From Pelecanus crispus (lineage: Eukaryota > Chordata > Aves > Pelecaniformes > Pelecanidae), in the NCBI RefSeq assembly GCF_030463565.1, contig NC_134662.1:1364001-1428000 (forward strand): DNA of 64,000 nt. The letters are read 5' to 3'. The notes beneath the pieces were generated by a model. The model did not search any database. It worked only from the letters and a program-made list of their open reading frames with translations, and was not told where the DNA came from. Made by a program: the position numbers and the translations under genes. Positions 1 through 16,904 of the stretch are shown here, one piece after another. Every line of letters starts with the position of its first letter. The stretch's first letter is position 1.

Positions 1-3000
1 GGATGTCAAAGACGAAGTTAGACATCCTATGCCGCCCTTACGAGCAGCAGGAAGCAAGGAGCCCCACTGGACAGCTTGGCTTACTCAAGGTCAGCATCTG
101 AAACCAGGTCAGCAGAGTTGCACTCTGAAGGTGCCCATTTTTCCTTTGGCTGTAGAGGGAGCCAGAAGGGACCTGGATGTTTGACTTTAGATGCTAAAAG
201 GAGAGGTAAAAAGTATCCCCCACCAAGCTGTTGTGGAGGCAAGGTAGGGAAAAGTTGTCTGCTTTTGTGACGTATTGCTGTTTTCTGATTCCCTTTTTAA
301 AGGCTTGAAATGCAAGGCAGATTCCTCAGGCTGAGAAGGCACATCTCTGGTGAATCCAACCGTATTGTCAGCGGGGACCGAAGGGGCTTGAGTCGGCAAA
401 AGAGAGCCCACAGGCTCTGGACTGCTAATGCCCAAATCTGTGCTGAGAAGAAAGGAGTGTTTTTTTCTGTACAAAATGTGCTGCTGTTCCTAATGAATAT
501 TGTTGCCCGTCCTTCCTCCTTTCTGCTCCAACCTCTGCTTCCTTGGATAACTTTCATCTTTCATCTTACCAGGAATGGCACTGCTCAGCGTTTTTTTGTG
601 TAGGACATTGCACTTGTGACTGAGAGCCTGCCTCTCCCTGACCCAAGAGAAATGTGCCAGGAGGAAGACTGACAAGCGGTTAAAGCCCCAGCCTAAGATG
701 TGAGAAAAACATTTCCGTGCTATTGCATGTTTACCCAGTGACTTCAGAAGTGCTGTTTGATGTTTTGGCTCACTGTGGGCTGTTTTGGAGGGACCTGGGC
801 ACGCTGGTGATTCAGCTGTACAACACTGAACTGCGCTGTGCAGTGCAGGTATCTACTTTGCTGCATCAGAGACGAGAGAAAGACAGTTTTGAGGGTCAAT
901 GTATTAAAGATTGAGGCACTGACTGGGTGGTAAATACCCAGATAAGTAAAGGGGGAGACTTTCTGCTCCAGCAGAAGCAAGTGAGCCTTTTTGCTGGCCA
1001 AAGAGTAGGACAGGGAAACCCTATTTATTAAGTCTGAGCAAGTTGTTCCCCATGCATGATGCTGCGTTCTTTGGGCCATGGTCACATCTGTAACAATGAC
1101 CGGATGTGGCAAACCCCAAAAGTACAAAACATCTCTGCCTGTCGCAGAGAGTACTGCACAGGCCCCAGGAGATCTGATGCTGAGCCCCACGACTGTGGCA
1201 CAGGGGCCGTGAGGATGTGCTCTTGTGTTTATTCTCAAGCTCCAACAGACCTGGTATTGAAGGATCTGTCCTTACAAGTCCAGAGGATAGCGCAAGGAGT
1301 GCTCCTGGGGAAACATGTCCCAAGGATCCTATGAACAGACTGGCTAGAATAGCTTGGGGAAGTTGTGTTGATGGAAAAATACAAGCAGGAGCTGAAACTA
1401 CTGGCTAGTTTGGAATAGTTTTCTTCTACACTGCCTTTGCCCTTGAATTACCAGTGTTTTTTGAAGGCTTAAGTACATTTTATTAAAAAGAAAACAAAAA
1501 AATACACACACAAAAAAAAAAAACCCAAGACCCCTGAACGAAGTATGGTGTTTGCCTGAAACTGCATTTTCTTCTTTTTCAGCATTTTGCTCAGAATATT
1601 GGAAAATGTTGAATGTTAGTACAAAACTAGGCTCCACTTTTCTGGCTGGGATGATGAGCTGTGGAGGCAATTATTCCCTCCCCGCTAGTTGCAGATGCTG
1701 GAGGATATAGATAAGCCACTGCCATTTGACAGTGGTGTTCATTTAAAGGTCTCCCTGCAATTGCCCGTTCCAGCCTGTGATGCCTCTGTGTTTTCATCCC
1801 CTATAGAGCAGCAAGGCGCGGCCGTGCTCTTGGATCAAACTTCCCCAAGTCTCACAGAAGTCGGTGCTGAGACGGGATTAGACTTCAGGATCCCTGGATC
1901 CCTAGCTGCTACTGCCATGGGCACCTGCTCCTCAGTAGCTGCTCTGATCACAGCAACTGAGGTGGTAACAGCAAATTTCCCGATTTCCACAGTGGATTCT
2001 CTAGGTGCTACACAGTGCTGCAGGATATAGGATCTGATGATCTCCAGTTCATTTCTAGAGAGGGTGTGTACTTGTGCCCTCAAAGGGTAAAAGTTGTTTT
2101 AAGTGTTGTCAAATAATGAGTCATCTCTGATTAATGTTTGACTGTGCAGGCGGCAGGCACTAGGACCGCTGGGATGCGGCATCTGCAGCCCTTACCAGAA
2201 GAGAAATCAGGAAATAACGCAGTAGCTCTTTCTGGGAGCATGCCCTTGAAAATAAAGCTTTACTGCTCCATATGAAAGAGAATTTACTCTCCAGGAATTC
2301 AGGAATCTGAGTCCAGGCTTAGCTGTGAGCTACCCCGAGACATCGCTGCCCCTAAGGCCCTGCATGGACGTTGCTGGGAGGTAAGTGCAAGGGTCTGTTA
2401 GAGTTGCTGAGAGCAGGTGACATGTTGTCGTGCCTGCTCTGTCAGTGGAGAGGGATGGACGTAGCGTTGTAGTGTTAAGAGTGTTGTGGTCAGTGGGGAA
2501 AATGGCCAGGTGTCACCTGTTTTTCAGCAAAAGAGCTGTGCTTGCCATTCATGCAAGTGACCCTTAGTGCGGCCAGGTGGTTGTAAAAAAGTTCTCCAGC
2601 TTGTGTTTCAAAGATGTGTGCACAATGCATCCGGCTCCGATTTCAGTGCGGAGGTGCAATCTGCTAATGCGTGTGTCCCCTCTTCTGCCACTGTGCCATT
2701 GGGTCCTGGCAGCTCCTCAGTTGGGGTAACTGTGCACTGGAAACAAGCCTGAACTCTCTGGTTCAGGGTTAGGATGGCTCTGCCAAATCCCACCGTGTTT
2801 TTCTACTTCTCATCCTCATTGCACATGCTCAGGTTAATCAATTAAAAAAAGTGTAGGCAGCTCCAAAACAAAGAGCAGGGCAAATGTCTTCTCCCAGGCT
2901 TTCTGCCCATGCATCCTGCTTGTAGGAACATTCATTCCAATGATGGGAACCACATGGACCAAACATCTCCAAGAACAAATAGTTGCTTTAGGACAAGGCG

Positions 3001-4540
3001 TGTGAGTGGCGCCAGGAGGAAGGTGATTCACTGCCATTGCTTGCTGGTGGCTGGGTGGAGGCGCTGGCCGGTCTCCAGGCTCTGCCAGCGGCAGGTATCT
3101 GTGTTGGGGTGCATGTCTGGCACCCAAGCCCTAGTGCCAGCTGGGCAGAAGAGAAGCTGGCCCCTTGGGTGCTCAGAGTGGAGGATCTGTCCCTTCCAAG
3201 CACCACCCACTACCTGCACGCAGGGGCAGGACTGAGCAAACAGTTGCTGCTTTTCACCAGAAGTTACTGTCCTGGAGCAGCAGAAAATGAAGGACCAACT
3301 GTCAGAGCCACTGTCATCCTTCCTGGCTCAGCCAGCATGTCACTCCTCATAGCAGATTGTACCATGGCGAGGGGTATGGAGTGGACCCTGTCCTTAAGCT
3401 CTGTGCCCATGAGGCCCTCACCCATCCTGGAAGTGAGCTGAGGTGCATCCAGTCACATCAGTCTTTGTCAGTGCCTGCTGGGGAACAGCCACGGAGCGGC
3501 TGCCTTTGCATCTCTAAGTCCACCAAGATAATATGTGTGGCACGGATGGGCTGCAGGATGAGGGGATGTCTGTGCTAGCTAACGATGGCTTCTGGAACAG
3601 ATAAAACTGCTGCCTGCTGCTATTAACCTTGCAACAGCTGCAATTGTCCCTTTTTTGTTGTTACTCTGGATAGGGACTGGCACAGTAAGTCCTCCGATCC
3701 TCGTCCTCATGGAGACAGGCTGGGGCTTACCACCAGTGATGCAGAGGAGTGACCATGACTCACCCTCCAAAAGAGGAATAGAGCAAAGACTGTCATCTCT
3801 GCTCCAAGGAGCTGAGTGAGCCACTGCACCTCTCCCAGCCCAGCAGAGATGGGGAGACATCGTCCTGCTCTGGCTAGAAGTTTCCAAGAGGCCAACAGTG
3901 GGGTTTCCCGAGAGTGGTGCAGTCAGTCCTGGGTCCCAGTCCCACATGGCCCTGCCCAGGTTCTCATGTTCACTGAGCACCAACAAAACTAGTGCATGAA
4001 TGAAATCACCTCTCCCCTTCCTCAGACTTTTCTCTTCTCTGGAAGCTGACGCTTCCCTGGCTGTTTTGAGGTCTTGGAAAAAGAGAGGAGCACCGAGCTG
4101 CTGGGTTAGCTTCACACTATCTAGTTCTCTGGTATGAAGCACCAAGGTGAGCACGAAGCATATTTGTCTACGTGGGACGTGGGTCTCATTGGATGGTGTC
4201 TTTGGCAAAGCTGAAGAGTGTGAGTTGCAAGCGCTGAGAAATCCCACCTTCCTTTAGAAAAGGAAAGAAAGCGTCTGCCATGCAGTGACAGAAATTTCTA
4301 CTGCAAAATAGATCTGGAAGAAAGGTGCTGAAATCAGGACAAAACTTGCAGAAATCATGACTTGACTTTTAAAAGCGTGGTGAGTTTGGGGATGATGCCA
4401 TGGTATGGAGATGCACGGCAGCCCAGCCAGTGCCACCGAGGACACCGGCTTGGTGTCAACGCCCCAGCAGGTGGGCTGTCCCTCTGCAGCCCCCCGTGCT
4501 GCTAAGGCAGCAGGGGAGGATTTGCCCACTGAGTCCCACC
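1..4540. other. Upstream flank without recognisable gene
   Basis: I find no coding exon here that I can support. Base composition is more AT-rich than the rest of the window and short frames are broken often. In human 19p13.3 the neighbour on this side of MATK is ZFR2, on the same strand, so this may be its 3' UTR or downstream flank, but no ZFR2-like peptide is visible. An A-rich low-complexity run lies at about 1485-1525. The longest frame, 222 codons on the minus strand at 3579-4247, has no family features and was rejected. Confidence 0.5.
2251..2256 (+). terminator. Possible polyadenylation signal AATAAA
   Basis: A canonical AATAAA lies on the plus strand in a stretch with no recognised gene. 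It could end the transcript of an upstream plus-strand gene (ZFR2 is the expected neighbour by synteny). There is no other support. Confidence 0.25.
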
Positions 4541-4544
4541 ACCC

Positions 4545-5820
4545 ACAATTTCAGTTGTTCAAGGAATTAGTGGATGGAACCCTCTGGGAAACTGCCCTCA
4601 GGGATAAAAGAGCTGAACAGAGCTGGTAGCTCTTTAAGGACACTTTTTTAGAGCACAAGAACTCTCAATTCCCGTATTTTAAAAAAATCAGGCAAGGAAG
4701 GCAGGAAACCAGCATGGCTCAGTAAGGACCTCCTGGTCAAACCAAAGTGTAAGAAGGAAATGCACAGGCAGCGGAACCAGAGACGTGTATCCTAGGAAGA
4801 AAATAGGGATGCTGCCTGCACATTTAGGGACGGGATCAGGAAAGCTAAGGCACAGTTGGAGTGAAATTTGGCAAGGGGTGCGAAGAATACTAAGAAGGGC
4901 CTCTACAGGTACATTGGCCAGAAAAGGAAGATTAAAGAAAATGTGTCCCCCCCTTAAATAAGATGGAGAGTTGGTAACAACCAACATGGAGAAGGCTGAG
5001 GTACTCAGGTACTCAACTTTTTTTTTTTTTTTTTTGGCTTAATTTTCAATGGTAATCTCTCTTCCCACATCTCTCAAGCCCCTGAACCTCAAGGCAGGGA
5101 CTGGTGGAACAAAGTCCCTCCCATTGTAGAAGATCAGGTTCAAGACCACCTGAAGAACCTGAACATATGTAAGTCTACAGGATCCAACAAGATGCAGCCC
5201 AGGGTCCTGAGGGAACTGGCTGATGTACCTGCCAAGCCACTCTCCATCGTATTTGAAAAGTTGTGGCAGTCAGGCCATTCCCAGTGGCTGGAAAAAGGGA
5301 AACATCACACCCATTTTTAAAAAGGGTAAAAAGGAGGACCCTGGGAAGTACCAACCTGTCAGCCTCACCTCACTGCCCAGTAAGAACATGGAGCAGATGC
5401 TCCTGGAAGATATGTCGAAACTCATGGAAGACAGGGAGATGATTAGAGACAGCCAACACGGCTTCACCAGGGGCAAACCATGCCTGACTAATCTAGCGGC
5501 CTTCTATGATGGCTTTTTACCAAGGCCTGTAGTGACAGGACAAGGGGCAACAGTTATAAACTGAAAGAGGGTAGATTTAGATTGGACATAAGGAAGAAAT
5601 GTTTTACGATGAGGATGGTGAGGCACTGGAACAGGTTGCCCAGAGAAGCTGTGGATGCCCCCTCCCTGGAGGTGTTCAAGGTCAGGTTGGGTGGGGTTCT
5701 GAGTGGAACTCTCACTAGAACTCTGATCTAGTGGAAGATGTCCCTGCCCACGGCAGGGGGGTTGGAAATAGATGACCTTTCAAGCTCCCTTCCAACCCAA
5801 ACCACTCTATGATTGTATGA
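4545..5820 (+). mobile_element. CR1 LINE fragment, internally deleted
   Basis: A decayed CR1 non-LTR retrotransposon in the plus orientation. Residual reverse-transcriptase peptide is readable at 5223-5520, with blocks such as [30 protein letters not shown] and a preceding PVSLTS. Upstream, 4550-5000 carries the linker region seen in CR1 ORF2. After about 5530 the element jumps to the conserved C-terminal part and 3' end (RLPREAV-type sequence around 5630-5650), so the middle is deleted. It ends at about 5820 in the short TGATTGTATGA-type tail typical of CR1. A T-run of about 18 bases at 5018-5036 looks like local expansion. Several stops show it is dead. Confidence 0.9.
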
Positions 5821-6503
5821 ACCTCCCATGGAGGTGACACCGGGGATGAAGGGCTCCAGGAGGAGAAGACCCACAATTTTGAATTGGAAGGTGGTCACAT
5901 GCATCCCAGCATGACAAGTTGGTGGCAGGGGGAGCACAGGGACATTGCGCGATCATCCCACAGCCGGTGGATGTGACAATCCCGCCTCGGCCCAGCCTTG
6001 CCTGTCGGCGTGCCCCCTGCGGCAGGCAGCCCCCGCGTCAGCCCTGCCGCGTCCGATGTCAGCGGGGCCCTGCGGGTGCCTCTCGTGACCCTGATGACTT
6101 GGGGTTGCTGAAACAGGAGGTGAAAAAACAAGTTCCTGGTAAAACCGCATTCCCATCTGTGGCCACAGCAATGATGTCCCGTTGTGCTAGCAGTGCCGGT
6201 GGGCGGTGGAGCGCATCTTTAGACTCCAAGGCAGGGAGAAGGGGCAGAGGCCAGGTCAGCTACGTCCTGCTCCCACCTGGGTTTGGGACAGGAGTGTCCC
6301 TGGGGTATAGCCGGCACGGGCAGGGTTTGCAGCCTTCTCTAAGCCTTTTTCTCCCTCCTGTGGTGCGGGGCTGCCCCGGGTGATGGGCAGGCTTGCAAGG
6401 AGCTGCACTGGCCAGAGGAGCCTGTGAGGGCAGCAGCACTGGCCTGGGACTGGCAGCTCAGCTCTGTCCCTCCACAGCCCCCTTTGGTTTCTTCTCTGCA
6501 GGT
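5821..6503. other. MATK upstream region
   Basis: Interval between the CR1 element and the first recognisable MATK exon. No coding exon is seen. It should hold the MATK promoter and possibly a noncoding first exon. The exon beginning at 6504 is preceded by a good acceptor (TTCTCTGCAG), which suggests at least one exon further upstream, not located here. Confidence 0.4.
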
Positions 6504-11479
<4,976 letters not shown>

Positions 11480-11480
<1 letters not shown>

Positions 11481-12169
11481 CACAGCCGGGGATTATTCTT
11501 TTAATCAGAGTCTGTATGGGAATTGCTTGCATATAGATTACGGGAGCGGGGCACGTCCTCCAGCAGCAGGAAGCCCCTGGCCCCGCCAGCTCCCAAGCAA
11601 TCTCAATGTCTCGGTGGAGCCGGGATTAACAGGGGCACGGGGCTGCACACGCGCCTGTGTGTTTGTGCGTGCGCGCCTGCCCACCGCCTCGTCTTCCTTC
11701 CCATCCTTTGACCCTTGATTGGGTTTTTTCGGCTAATCCTCCTGTGTCTCCTCTGTGCCGACTTCTTGCACCTCCAACGCCCCTGTGCTGCTGTGGGTGG
11801 CTCTGGGTGCCCACGGCGCAGGACTCCCCCCCGTAGGATCCAGCCCTGCGGGTGCTCCCCTCCACTGGGGCGCATGCAATGGGGGTCTTTCAGCCTGACC
11901 CAGGGTGCGCTGGGGCTCTTTCCACCTCCCCATCACCCCGTTGCCCCCCTGCACCACCGTCCCTCCAAAGCACCCTTGGGTGCAGTGAGCGGCGCAGAAA
12001 GGTCTTTCCACCCCAGTGCCTGTGGCTTCCCCTCCTAATGCCTTAATCCGCCCCTGATCCCCGGCGCCCCTGGGGCAGCCGGTCCCGCTGACCTTGCAGG
12101 CACTGGCCCTGGGCAGGGACCTGGTGGCACCGGGCACCGTGGGGCACAGGCTGCCGCAGCCGCCCACCC
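11480..12169 (+). promoter_or_regulatory. Complexin upstream region with OTX/CRX-type sites
   Basis: The 690 bp before the complexin start codon contain GGATTA at 11490-11495 and 11623-11628, TAATCC at 11734-11739 and 12044-12049, and a weaker AGATTA at 11535-11540. These are the K50 homeodomain (OTX2/CRX) core and its complement, in otherwise GC-rich DNA. CPLX3 and CPLX4 are known from retinal ribbon synapses, so this is a plausible photoreceptor promoter. The transcription start is not visible, and a noncoding exon could lie here. Confidence 0.5.
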
Positions 12170-13571
12170 ATGGCCACCTTCTTCACTGCCGCCCTGAAGA
12201 GCTTTCAGGGGGGTGGGGAGGAGCCACCCAAGGGGCCCCCCAAAGACGGCAAGGTGGCCACGCTGCCCAATGGCATGGCCCGCGAGGAGTTTGAGGAGTA
12301 CCAGCGGCAGCTGCTGGAGGAGAAGTAAGGCTTTGCCGGGGCTGGGGGGTCATTGGGATCCCCCACGCACTGGGACCGGGGTCCCACCTGCCGTGGGCTG
12401 TCCCCGGGGTGGGACAGGGACAGGGGGCAGCCGAGGCACGGGACAGGGGCAGAGCGGGTGCCCTTCGGCGCCTCTCCCCGCAGCACAGGGAGGTCCCTGT
12501 GGGTGCTGGCACGGTGTGGGGTGGGTGGCAGCTTGTGCACTGTAGGTGACAAGGGGCACCCCTGGGTGTCAGTGCCCTGGAGCGGTGGGTGTCTGGTGCC
12601 AGCCCAGCACCCATGGAGCTGAGGGATGACAGGGGCCAGCACAGGATTGCATTACGGTCCCAGCTCCCTGGGTCCAGGTGCTGGGGGGACCTGGTGGCCC
12701 AGCACCCGGGAGCTGAGAGGCTGCAGGAGGAGCAAGTCCCTCCAACAGGCACCTTCACCGAGCATCTCTGCTGGGTGCTGGGGCTGGAGGGGCAGGATGT
12801 GGCCCCTGCCCCCACATCCCCGTTGCAACCCTTTGCACCCCCTTCTCCTCCAACCCTGGCTCGGGGCTGGCACAGCCACGCTGCTGCCGGGGAATCGGGG
12901 CGATACCGGGGGGGGGTTCTGGTGGGGGGCTCGGCGAGGCGAGGGGTGACGGCGTGGCACCGGCTGCTGCAGGATCGAGCGGGACAAGGCCTTTGCGCAG
13001 AGGAAGGCAGGACGGGCCGCGGTGCGGATGCACCTGCGGGACAAGCACGGCCTGGCCCAGGTAAGGAGGGGACCTCGGGGGGGACCCCGCAGCCTCCGGG
13101 ATGGCCCCGGGCCGGGCGGTGGCTCCTGAAGAGGGCAGCAAACGGCTGCTGTCTGCGCCGGCTCCATCACCCGCCCGCGCGCCCGTCCATCCGTCCGTCC
13201 GTCCGAGGCTGGCACCGGCCAGTCCCGGTGCCCCCCCCCAACCCCCAGCGCCCGGCTGCCCCGCGGGGCCTGCTCTCCCCCGCCCCATGGCTGGTGGGCG
13301 CCGGGGCTGCCCCCACGGCCGGCGCCGCCTCCCCCGTGTGCAGGACGCGCGCGACGGCGCTCAGCTGCACGTGGCCGGCGGCGCGGGGGAGCTGCCGCGG
13401 GAGCTGGCGGCCATGGTGCGCCACGAGGAGCAGGAGCAGGAGGAGGAGGAGGATGGCGGCGCCGGGGCCTTCGCCTTCCTGACGAAGCTGCGGGAGGTGG
13501 ACCTGCCAGCGCTGCGTGACCGTGCGCTGGGCAGCGTGGACGAGGTGAAGGAGAAGTGCGCCCTGATGTAG
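12170..13571 (+). CDS. Complexin, CPLX3/CPLX4 type (third vertebrate paralogue)
   Basis: Small SNARE-binding regulator of synaptic vesicle fusion. Coding exons 12170-12324, 12973-13060 and 13344-13571, GT/AG and in phase, give 156 aa (human CPLX3 158, CPLX4 160). Start MATFFTAALKSFQGGG, then GMAREEFEEYQRQLLEEK at residues 35-52, which matches the GMSREEYEEYQKQLVEEK block of CPLX3. The central helix continues to about residue 81. An ELPREL motif lies at 97-102, an acidic run at 109-118, and the protein ends in CALM, a CAAX box (Cys153) like CHVM and CSVM of CPLX3/4, predicting farnesylation and membrane anchoring. Odd points: the family KAER is KAGR (Gly65) and the SNARE-contact tyrosine (Tyr70 of CPLX1) is His77. 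It is neither clearly CPLX3 nor CPLX4, and its place between MATK and RAX2 argues for a separate paralogue. Confidence 0.9.
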
Positions 13572-13917
13572 CACCGTGTCCCGCCCTGCCGGCGGGCGAC
13601 ACCGGCAGCGCTGGGGCTCGGCCCCTGCCCCCCTGGGAGCGATGGCATGCGGGTGTACGGGTGTCATTACTTGGGGCTGGGGGTCCCGATACCTGCGCTG
13701 GGGGTGGGTTTTCCTCCCCAAAACCATTCCCTGCTGCTTTTCCGGGGTGTGCTGGGTGGGTGCTGGGATGCAGGATGCCTGGGTCCCCTCCAGCCATGCT
13801 GGCCAAGCCCCTCCCCACAGTGCCCCCAGTGTGAGCCCCCAGGTGGGGCGGGTGGTGGTCCCTGGTGCTCTGTCACCCCCAGGAACCAGCCCTGGGGCCT
13901 CACGCACTGTTTGGCTC

Positions 13918-13923
13918 AATAAA
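13918..13923 (+). terminator. Polyadenylation signal of the complexin gene
   Basis: AATAAA about 350 bp after the complexin stop codon, followed at once by a GT-rich stretch (GCGGTGTTTGCC), the usual layout of a cleavage and polyadenylation site. Confidence 0.75.
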
Positions 13924-13929
13924 TGCGGT

Positions 13930-15585
13930 GTTTGCCAACACCAGTCTGGTCTTCCTGCTGTACCCCTGGTCTGCGCAAACCCTGTCCTGGGTGGGGGGGA
14001 GGACGTGATGCCATTGCTGCAGCAGGGCTGCTCCGCCTGCCCCCGAGCCAGCACCCAGCCCATGATGCTCAGCCGCCAGATCCATCCCCCCCTTCTGCAG
14101 CAGCCCCCAGGCACAGCCACAGCCCAGCGGAGCATGGGAGCCAGTGGGACCCGGTGCCCCCCTGCGGGGCATCCCTTGGAGGCAGCACTGGCGGGGGGTG
14201 TAGCAGCATTTGATCCCCCCCTTGAGCATCCCCCTGCCAGCGCAGGCAGCAAGGGGGTCCCTGCAGCCGGGGCCAGGGTGCCCGCTGCCTCTTGCCTCTC
14301 CGGGGACTTGCTCCCTGCTGCTGGGTGCTCGGCAGCGGCACTGGCTTAAACGCCGCCGCGCCGGAAGGCTGGGGGCTGCTGAGATCACTAATACCTGCCT
14401 ATTTTAGTGAGGTCTAATCGGCCTGAGTCGCCTGTCCCTGAGGACTAAGCTAGCTGAACCCTTGTAAAATGTACCACCAGCGCTGGCCCCAGCGGCACCT
14501 CCCTGCCGGAGCAGGAGCCGCCGGGGGAGTCATGCTGGGTTTGCATGAAAGAAAGGACGCGCTGAGCCACCTCCGTCCTCCCCACGCCAGGGCCATCTGC
14601 TCCGGAAAGGCCTGCGGGGACGGCCCTGCCCCGGGCTGCCCATGGCTGCAGTGGCGGGGCTGGGAGGGGGCAGCCAAATCCAGCGCAGGTGGGGTGGGAG
14701 TTGTGCCATGGGGCTCATCGCTGTCGCAAGAGCCACAGGTCTCAGCTGCCCTGGCTGGAGCACCCGGAGCCGCAGGAGCTCCAGCAAGGACGTCCCTGGG
14801 TGCGCGAGGTGCGCAGCCCCCGCCCCGGGCGCCCACCCCTCCGGGTACCAGTCAAGGGGCTGGTGACTGCTGGAGCGTCCCAGGGAGCGTGACAGGGACA
14901 TCAGGGCTTGACACCTGGGAGCCTCCTCGTGTTTGGTGGCTCCACTCTGTCTGCCATCCCCACCACCCCTGCTGTTGCTACCATCCCTGCTCCCCAGCCT
15001 TTCTTCAGAACTTGCAAAATCTCCCATTCGGGCACAAAACTACACCTGTGTGCATGGGATGGGGCTGTCCATGTCCCCACCGCTCCCCTGGCCAGGCCCG
15101 TGACGGGGCAGCAGCCGTGGCGCCCGGCGCAGCCCTGTTCCCGCCCCACATCCCTGCGCTCCCCAGGGCTGAGGCTCGACACCGAGTGGCAGCCGCTGGG
15201 ACAGTGGCACCAAGGTGCCCAGTGCGCCCTGTCACAGCAGGCTCCTCCATGCCCGCTCTGCACCGGGACCCCATCCCGTCCCAGCGGGCCGCCCGGCTCC
15301 CGGTGCTCCCGGCGGGGCTGCGTGGGGGCTCCCAGCGCCGGCTGGGATTCGGGTCAGGACCCTCCGCCAGGTCTTGGCTAATCGTCCTGCCCCCCCGCCC
15401 TCCCCGCGCTGCCACCTGCCTCCCGCTCAGCACCCTTTTGGGTCACCCCTGCCGCCTCCCCGCCTGCCCAAGGCCTCTTAATGAACTAAAAAAGTGATAA
15501 ATCCCCAGCCGAGCTGGTCACGTGAGGCCAGTGGCCCCCGGCCGCCCCCCGCCCCGACCCCCGCCTCCGGCCCCACCACCCCGGT
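13930..15585. other. Intergenic, no gene seen
   Basis: GC-rich spacer between the complexin gene and the first AT-rich island. Long frames are GC artefacts without family features. A short AT-richer patch at 14380-14460 (ATCACTAATACC, TTTTAGTGAGGTC, TCTAATCGG) stands out from its surroundings and could be a small regulatory element. Confidence 0.4.
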
Positions 15586-15589
15586 AAGC

Positions 15590-15870
15590 TGACGCAGCGT
15601 CTCTAAGCGTTAGCAGCTTTGCCCGTTAATAGGATTAGGGAGGTTTAAAACTGTCATTTGAGTGAACTAAACCCCCTGATACTCTGCATTGCACCTTCTT
15701 AACCAATTTGCCTTCAATTAGGGTAATTGGGAAACTAGCAAAGAAGTATAGCATTAATATTTTAAAGTGATGAAGCGATTACGGGCCTTGGACGAGGAAG
15801 CAAATCAATTTGCTATCTGCTCCTAAAAGGCAATTATAATCATTTGGCAAATAAGCCTGCTGGCCTCCCC
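15590..15870. promoter_or_regulatory. AT-rich island A, probable conserved noncoding enhancer
   Basis: A sharply bounded 280-bp AT-rich block in GC-rich DNA, with no coding frame and no repeat signature. It is dense in homeodomain cores: GTTAATAGGATTAGG (15625-15639, containing GGATTA), an inverted pair CAATTA (15715-15720) and TAATTG (15724-15729), TTAATATTTTAAAG near 15753-15766, and GCAATTATAATCATTTGG near 15830-15846. Such islands beside eye transcription factor genes are often deeply conserved enhancers; RAX2 lies about 5.9 kb downstream and the complexin 2 kb upstream. Conservation itself cannot be tested here. Confidence 0.5.
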
Positions 15871-16904
15871 CCGCCGTGTGAGCCAACACCTTAAGGCGGT
15901 CAGCGGGGCCGGCGCTGCGCACACCGCCCGGCGGGCAGTGCCAAACGCAGGCAGCCCCCTGCTCCCAAAATCAGCCCCGGCACCCTGGGGACCGCAGGTC
16001 CCGGCATGGCAGCACCTCCCTGCACCGGGGGGGCTGTGGGGGCACCCTGGGGGAAGCTGCTGGGGGCCACCGGAGCAGGGGACCCGGCTCCTACACCCAC
16101 CGTGGTGGCCGGCATGGGCATGAGCGCTGGCCCCGGGCAAGTGGGAGCAGCAGGTCCAGGTGCCCATTTGCATCCCCGGCCCCGTGCGTCATCTCTGTGC
16201 CCGGCGGATGTCCCCAAGCCCCCTCGAAGGCAGCACCCCTCTGCGCACCCCTGCTGCAGGAGGGACCCTGGCAGCGCTGCGTGGCGTGGGGGTGTCGCCC
16301 CGGCCGCAGGGGCTGCATGGCCCCCAGAGGCGCATCACACCATCCCTGTGCGGGGACAGCCTGTCCCTGGGGTGGTGGCACGCCGTCACGCTGTCCCCAG
16401 AGCAGTGTCAGACGGGGCAGGCGAAGCTGCACAGCCCCAAGATGGCCTTGGGGCCCAAACTGGGGCGCAGAGGTGGCTGCGGGGTCCCACCAGCAGCAGC
16501 TCCCACGGGGAGGGCATGGACCTGCCTGGGGCCAGCAGCCACCTGGCACGGGGCAGAGGGGGGGTGTCCAAAAACCCCGCGGTGACATTTGCCATCCGAA
16601 AGGGGAACTGTGGCGAGGAGAGGAAGGGAGTGGGAGGAAGTCGAGACGGCGACCGGGGGCAGCATCGTTTGCAGGTGGCAGGAAGAGGCTTTTGGGAGAA
16701 AGTAAAAGTGAGCGTAGAAAGAAAAGGGCAAAACCCGCCCAGCGGCACTGAGCACCCCCCACCCGGAGAACCCCAGGACCCCCATCGTGAGGTTCCCATT
16801 GTCCCCTGGGATGGAGTCCCCAGAGAGGGACAGCGTTTCTGCCCCCCAGCCCGGCTGCCTCTGCCCCACACCCCCATGGCCAGGGACGGTCCCCACAGCT
16901 GGAC
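15871..16904. other. Intergenic, no gene seen
   Basis: GC-rich spacer between island A and the degenerate repeat that follows. Long overlapping frames on both strands come from low stop density in GC-rich DNA; none shows splice sites with matching phase or a recognisable domain. Confidence 0.4.

Noticed and set aside
1-100. Possible last part of a coding exon (frame from 4 with a donor-like AAG|GTCAGC near 88)
   Set aside because: Only about 29 codons, no recognised peptide, and the window edge prevents testing the frame.
3579-4247. 222-codon minus-strand open frame upstream of MATK
   Set aside because: No domain, no family resemblance and no splice context; composition is not coding-like and the frame has no start in good context.
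12652-13818. 388-codon minus-strand frame across the complexin gene
   Set aside because: Antisense shadow of a GC-rich gene; the plus-strand exons have family motifs, correct phases and a polyadenylation signal.
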